Shown: positions 60,128 to 64,000 of the stretch, piece after piece
How the letters are laid out: each line of letters opens with the position of its first letter
Numbering within the stretch: position 1 is the stretch's first letter
Source: a bacterium
GTDB taxonomy: Bacteria > 4484-113 > JAFGCY01
Direction of reading: 5' to 3'
DNA length: 64,000 bases
Assembly: GCA_020440605.1 (NCBI GenBank)
Contig: JAGRNT010000009.1
Span: 62,001-126,000, forward strand
Notes under the pieces: generated by a model
Databases searched by the model: none
The model's input: the letters and a program-made list of their open reading frames with translations, nothing else
Told to the model about the DNA's origin: nothing
Made by a program: the position numbers and the translations under genes

Positions 60128-60937
60128 TCACTGCCCCGGTTCAGGCTGCTCGCTGCCGAGGCTGCGCGCATGCCGGGGTGGCCAGAACACCAGTACCGGG
60201 CTGCCCTCGATGTACTGCTGGGGCAGGTAGCCCCAGAAGCGGCTGTCAAGGGAGTTGTTGCGGTTATCCCCCATCACGAAGTAGTTGCCCTCGGGCACCA
60301 CCACCGGGCCGTAGTCCCGCAGCGGACCCGTGACCTTGATGTAATCCTCGCTCTGGACTTCATTGTTGATGTAGAGCTTCTGGTTGCGGATCTCCACCAT
60401 GTCCCCCGGCAGGCCGATTACGCGCTTGACCCAGGTCTCGGAGCGGTGCTCCGGGTGGTGGAAGATCACGATCTCGCCGCGCTGCGGGCTGCGGTTGAGG
60501 ATCTTCGTGCTGAATTTCTCGGCGATGAACTTGTCACCGGGGTAGAGCGTACCTTCCATGCTCGGGCTTGGCACGTAATAGCTCGCAAACGCGAAACTGC
60601 GCAGCACGAGGGCCAGCGCCATAGACAGCCCTAGCGTGGGCAGCCAGTCATGCACCAGGCCCTGCAGCAGGCTGGCGGGCTCAAAGCGCAGGATGTGCCG
60701 GCTGCCATTGACTCGCAGGATCACGCGGCCCGGGCGGCCGGTGGAATGGATCAGGACTTCCTGCTGCATACCTTCGGCCAGTTCCAGTCTGCGCAGGCGC
60801 GCATCGGCACTGAAGCTGGCCGGTCCCTGCAGTTCGAGCCGCAGCGGAACTTCCGAGTCACCGACAACTGCCGTGATCACCTGCGCCGGACGGGCCGGGG
60901 CCTTCTGTCTGTCAAAACTGATCCTGATGTCCTGCAT
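60128..60937 (-). CDS. lepB: Signal peptidase I with N-terminal beta domain (copy 2)
   Basis: 269 residues. Catalytic Ser126 in PSPSMEGTL and Lys171 in VKRVIGLPGD; GDNRNNSLDSR follows. One membrane helix (~99-116). The first ~88 residues form a predicted beta-sandwich-like domain (ISFDRQKAP, VPLRLELQG, QQEVLIHSTGRPGRVILRVNG). It is paralogous to the copy at 58695, with rplS between them. In single-helix signal peptidases the N-terminus is cytoplasmic, so this domain should face the ribosome side. Confidence 0.9.
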   Translation of the reverse strand: MQDIRISFDRQKAPARPAQVITAVVGDSEVPLRLELQGPASFSADARLRRLELAEGMQQEVLIHSTGRPGRVILRVNGSRHILRFEPASLLQGLVHDWLPTLGLSMALALVLRSFAFASYYVPSPSMEGTLYPGDKFIAEKFSTKILNRSPQRGEIVIFHHPEHRSETWVKRVIGLPGDMVEIRNQKLYINNEVQSEDYIKVTGPLRDYGPVVVPEGNYFVMGDNRNNSLDSRFWGYLPQQYIEGSPVLVFWPPRHARSLGSEQPEPGQ

Positions 60938-60978
60938 CCCACACCATCCATCCGGGAATGTTCGTCAGCGGTCTGACG

Positions 60979-61695
60979 TCAGAGTCCGAGAATTTGTTTT
61001 GCCTGCTCGCGCTGCGCTTCAGTCAGCAGCTCTGGTCTGCGCCGGTAGGTCATGAGCAGGGCCTTTTCGCGCCGCCAGCCTTCGATGTTGGCGTGATGCC
61101 CGCTGAGCAGCACCTCCGGCACGCTCAGCTCGCGGAAGTTCTCCGGGCGCGTGTAATGCGGCCAGTCCAGCAGTCCGCTGGAGAAGCTTTCCTCACGCAC
61201 GCTCTGGCTGTCGCCGACAACCCCCGGGATCAGCCTGGCAACGGCATCGATCAGGCACATCACGGGCAGTTCGCCGCCGCTCAGCACGTAGTCGCCCATA
61301 CTGATTTCACGGTCCACAAGGCTGTCCAGCACGCGCTGATCCACGCCTTCATAGCGCCCGCAGAGCAGCAGCAGATCAGGACCCGCGGCCAGCTCCTCGG
61401 CGATGGCCTGGCTGAAGGGTTCGCCGGCCGGCGAGGTGTAGATCAGGGGCAGGGGCTTCCCGGCCTCAGCGCGGATGCTCTCCACGGCGCTGAAGATCGG
61501 CTCGCAGCGCATCACCATTCCCGGCCCGCCGCCGAATGGCATGTCGTCCGTGCTGCGGTGGCGGTCCTGGGTGTAGTCGCGCAGGTCATGCACGGCATGC
61601 TTCAGCAGGCCCGCATCCACGCCACGGCGCAGCACGCCGTACTGGAAGACGGTGCTCACGAAGTCCGGGAAGATGCTGAGCACGTGGAACTTCAC
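60979..61695 (-). CDS. trmD: tRNA (guanine-N1)-methyltransferase TrmD
   Basis: 238 residues. Methylates G37 of tRNAs to prevent frameshifting. The trefoil-knot SPOUT motifs are clear: [47 protein letters not shown] and WPHYTRPE. Its start overlaps the rimM stop by four bases. Confidence 0.97.
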   Translation of the reverse strand: MKFHVLSIFPDFVSTVFQYGVLRRGVDAGLLKHAVHDLRDYTQDRHRSTDDMPFGGGPGMVMRCEPIFSAVESIRAEAGKPLPLIYTSPAGEPFSQAIAEELAAGPDLLLLCGRYEGVDQRVLDSLVDREISMGDYVLSGGELPVMCLIDAVARLIPGVVGDSQSVREESFSSGLLDWPHYTRPENFRELSVPEVLLSGHHANIEGWRREKALLMTYRRRPELLTEAQREQAKQILGL

Positions 61696-62210
61696 TGCAT
61701 ATTGTCCCGGGCCAGCTGGCTGTAGTCGGAAACCAGGTAGCCTTCTTCGAGGTACAGCTCCGGCACATGTTCCATGTTGAAGGGAATCAGGATCAGCTTC
61801 TCGCCCTGGACCTCGAGGAACATCCCGGCCCCGGACTCCGCGATATCCACCACCGTGCCGACAATGGCCCCGCTGCTGGTGCGGACTTCCATGCCCTCGA
61901 GCTCGAAGAAGTAGACCTCGCCTTCCTCGCGCGGCAGAGCGCCGCGCGCCACCCAGTACATGATGTCCCAGCCGTTGTACTGCTGGCCGGTTTCGGGGCT
62001 GTCAATCTCGGCGAAGCTTGCGAGGAAGCAGTCGTGGTAATGCTCGATCGCGGTGAGCGTGAGCTGCATGACTTCACCTGTGCGGTGGTCATGGATGAGA
62101 TAGTGGCTGCGCTGGTCGAGCCACTCGGGGTGGTCAGTGCGGTAATCGCATTTGAGCTGGCCGCGGACTCCGTGTGGCCTGCGGATGCTGCCGACGCGGA
62201 CCAGCGGCAT
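61692..62210 (-). CDS. rimM: 16S rRNA processing protein RimM
   Basis: 172 residues. 30S maturation factor. The N-terminal RimM domain ([18 protein letters not shown]) and C-terminal PRC-barrel ([49 protein letters not shown]) are visible. It sits between khpA and trmD in the standard order. Confidence 0.95.
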   Translation of the reverse strand: MPLVRVGSIRRPHGVRGQLKCDYRTDHPEWLDQRSHYLIHDHRTGEVMQLTLTAIEHYHDCFLASFAEIDSPETGQQYNGWDIMYWVARGALPREEGEVYFFELEGMEVRTSSGAIVGTVVDIAESGAGMFLEVQGEKLILIPFNMEHVPELYLEEGYLVSDYSQLARDNMQ

Positions 62211-62212
62211 GC

Positions 62213-62557
62213 TCAGGAGACCAGGTCGATCTTGAAGCGGCGGGTGGTCTTGCCGCCGGCGGCCTTGAGGATCTGGCGGATGGCGTTGATGATCCGGCCT
62301 TCCTTGCCGATCACCTTGCCCACATCCTCGGCGTCCACCTTGATCTGGATCAGCAGGCCCATCGGTGTGTGCTGCTCCGTGATCTGCACGTCATCAGGCT
62401 TGTCAACGAACTGCTTGACGATCTGTGCCAGGTATTCGAAGAGCTGGGCGTCACGGTTGCCGTAGCCGCCCCCGCCGTGGTCACGGTCGCGCGGACCACG
62501 GTCGCGGAAGTCGCGGTGTTCACGGTCGCGGTTGTCTCTGTCTCTTCCGCCGTACAT
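62213..62557 (-). CDS. khpA: KH-domain RNA chaperone KhpA with RD-rich N-terminal tail
   Basis: 114 residues; ordinary KhpA is about 75-85. The KH core has GKVIGKEGRIINAIRQILKAA (GxxG = GKEG). The first ~35 residues are an Arg/Asp/Gly-rich tail (repeated R-D units) that should be disordered and RNA-binding. KhpA usually lies between rpsP and rimM, as here, and pairs with KhpB (35607). Confidence 0.92.
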   Translation of the reverse strand: MYGGRDRDNRDREHRDFRDRGPRDRDHGGGGYGNRDAQLFEYLAQIVKQFVDKPDDVQITEQHTPMGLLIQIKVDAEDVGKVIGKEGRIINAIRQILKAAGGKTTRRFKIDLVS

Positions 62558-62559
62558 GA

Positions 62560-62811
62560 TTACTTGATTTCGATGCTGGTGTTCTTGCTGATCAGGGTGC
62601 GCACACGCTCGGTGGGCTGGGCACCGACCCCGAGCCAGTAGCGTACGCGCTCCTCGTCGAGGCGCACATCAGCGGGCTCGCTCAGCGGGTTGTAGAAGCC
62701 AAGCTGCTCGATGTACTTGCCGCTGCGCGGAGTACGAGCTTCCTTCACCACCACACGGTAGCTGGGCTGCTTGGTCTTGCCGATTCTCATCAGTCTGATC
62801 TTTACTGCCAT
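62560..62811 (-). CDS. rpsP: 30S ribosomal protein S16
   Basis: 83 residues from ATG 62811, beginning [21 protein letters not shown], the S16 signature, with [17 protein letters not shown] at the end. The frame extends to 62853 but the family start is at 62811. First gene of the operon rpsP-khpA-rimM-trmD-lepB-rplS-lepB. Confidence 0.96.
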   Translation of the reverse strand: MAVKIRLMRIGKTKQPSYRVVVKEARTPRSGKYIEQLGFYNPLSEPADVRLDEERVRYWLGVGAQPTERVRTLISKNTSIEIK

Positions 62812-62841
62812 TTCTATATATCCTGCTGGAATGAACCTCGT

Positions 62842-62869
62842 ATTATACAGCACACCCGGGCGCTGTAAA
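62842..62869 (-). promoter_or_regulatory. Sigma70-type promoter of the rpsP operon
   Basis: TTTACA (62864-62869) and TATAAT (62842-62847) on the minus strand, spacer 16 bases. The expected leader is ~25 bases and holds AGCAGGA before ATG 62811. Confidence 0.75.
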
Positions 62870-62909
62870 GGGGCTGGATTGTACCAGAAAAGCGGGCTTG
62901 CGACTATCT

Positions 62910-64000
62910 TCAGACGCCGCTGTTGATGGATTCAAGCATTTCCTCGTGGCTGATCACGCCATGCGCCAGCGCTGAAGCATCCCGGCTGGCGGGAATGATC
63001 GGCGGCAGGTTGCGTACGAGTCCACTCTTGATGTCCTTGATCACCTGGGCGTAGCAGTCGATCGTGCCCACGTCGCGCCAGTATTCATGGCACTGGAAGA
63101 CCTTCACGGTCCCGCCCTGCTCACGCGTGGCGGCGATCACGTCCGTCATGAAGCACTTCTTCTCCGGTACCGTGCGGAACACGCCGGGGTTGACCACGTA
63201 CATACCCGTATTGATCAGGTAGTTCAGGCGCGGCTTCTCATTGATGTCGAGCAGGTTGCCCTTCTCATCGCTTTCCACCACGCCGTAGCTGATGTTCACG
63301 CCGTCCTCGCGGCAGACGACGGTGATGTCCGCCTTGTTGCCCTTGTGGAAGCGCAGGATGTCGCCGAAGCGCTGGTTGGTGATCACGTCACCGTTTGTGA
63401 CGACGATCGGCAGGCTCTCCTGATCGATCAGGGTCCTGAGGCTGCCCGCCGTTCCGAGCGGAGTCTCCTCCACGATGTAGCGGATCTCTATCCCGCGGTC
63501 GCTGCCGTCCCCGAGATAGTCCATGATCATTTCCTTCATGTAGTGGACGGCTACGTAGAAGCGGTAGAAGCCGCAGTCCAGCAGGTGGTTGATGATCCGG
63601 TCGATCATGCGACCGTCAACCAGCGGGACCATCGGCTTCGGGATGCTGTCGGTGATCGGGCGCAGGCGCACACCGAAGCCGCCGGCCATGATCACTGCGG
63701 CATTGTCGTAGAGTCCGTTGCGCAGCGCCTCATCCCGGCTAAGCACGCTCGTGACATGCCCCTGGCGGTTGACGAAGGGGATGTATTCGGTGCTTTCCTG
63801 GCTGAGGAAATGGCGGATCGCGAGCGGGGAGCTGTGCTCGGGCAGCATCGGGGATTCCAGGCTGGGCAGCTCGCCGACGGGGCGGCTGGATGAACCGTTG
63901 CCGTTGTCAGCGGCAGAGATCTGCGCACGCGTCACGAGACCGATGTAGCGGCCCTCATCGCAGATCACTGCATGCCCGGTTTTGTTGTCCGCGAGAATCC
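62910..64000 (-). CDS. CBS-domain sugar nucleotidyltransferase (5' end beyond window)
   Basis: The frame is open to the right edge; GTG 63968 is probably internal. The visible N-terminal part is a CBS pair ([20 protein letters not shown], then [24 protein letters not shown]). The nucleotidyltransferase domain starts with [25 protein letters not shown] (~110 before cutting), with VVTNGDVIT at the metal site. CBS-nucleotidyltransferase fusions such as PtmE make GDP- or dTDP-activated sugars for surface glycans; the sugar here is unknown. Confidence 0.82.
   Translation of the reverse strand, partial: ILADNKTGHAVICDEGRYIGLVTRAQISAADNGNGSSSRPVGELPSLESPMLPEHSSPLAIRHFLSQESTEYIPFVNRQGHVTSVLSRDEALRNGLYDNAAVIMAGGFGVRLRPITDSIPKPMVPLVDGRMIDRIINHLLDCGFYRFYVAVHYMKEMIMDYLGDGSDRGIEIRYIVEETPLGTAGSLRTLIDQESLPIVVTNGDVITNQRFGDILRFHKGNKADITVVCREDGVNISYGVVESDEKGNLLDINEKPRLNYLINTGMYVVNPGVFRTVPEKKCFMTDVIAATREQGGTVKVFQCHEYWRDVGTIDCYAQVIKDIKSGLVRNLPPIIPASRDASALAHGVISHEEMLESINSGV

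Overview
The window is a gene-dense piece (about 60% GC by eye) of a bacterial chromosome, not a phage or plasmid. LPS-transport permeases (YjgP/YjgQ type), a TonB-ExbB-ExbD-receptor operon, lipoproteins with clear lipoboxes and a periplasmic-type metalloprotease point to a diderm (LPS-bearing) organism. I cannot name the phylum. The ValRS is of the archaeal/Rickettsia-like subtype. An unusually large share of genes start exactly 6 nt after a -10 hexamer, i.e. look leaderless, as is well known in Deinococcus-Thermus and actinobacteria. Both suggest a deep or poorly sampled lineage.

Layout. 1-6327: an SbcD/YhaO-like nuclease (cut by the left edge), a YhaN/Rad50-like ATPase with membrane segments, NAD(P)H-hydrate repair enzyme Nnr and a BtrH-like protein. 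6350-10638: alanine racemase, convergent DapF, a double-AAA ATPase and a HicB-like gene set among palindromic repeats. 10813-15149: valS, a GNAT enzyme and an AT-rich foreign-looking gene. 15150-26589: a carbohydrate block of two related six-hairpin glycosidases, one with an apparent STAS domain inserted, a secreted GH2-like enzyme, and a large lipoprotein with dockerin-like motifs, FN3, PKD and propeller repeats. 26764-35381: a Gln-rich membrane protein split by an in-frame UGA, a lytic transglycosylase, an ABC exporter, a PseG-like protein, a dolichol/phytol-kinase-like protein, thioredoxin and a phosphohexomutase.

35385-48075 is housekeeping: rpmH-rnpA-yidD-yidC-khpB-pspC, pspA, an M48 protease, two Lpt permeases, and rimP-nusA-ylxR-infB. 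48200-57229: a small acidic protein, two tandem single-domain globins, the methylmalonyl-CoA mutase catalytic subunit, a full tandem ArsA ATPase, and receptor-exbB-exbD-tonB. 57314-64000: a lipoprotein, the operon rpsP-khpA-rimM-trmD-lepB-rplS-lepB, and a CBS-nucleotidyltransferase cut by the right edge.

How the parts fit: KhpA and KhpB, known partners as an RNA chaperone in Gram-positive bacteria, are both present. YidC, YidD and RnpA/L34 form the classic membrane-insertion cluster. The receptor/TonB system, the B12-dependent mutase and the glycosidases suggest a heterotroph that imports large substrates. The most unusual observations are the STAS insertion in a glycosidase, the in-frame UGA, the leaderless promoter pattern, a family of GGAG-hairpin repeats with compensatory base changes, and two signal peptidases sharing an extra N-terminal domain. 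No tRNA, rRNA, CRISPR array, insertion sequence or prophage was seen.
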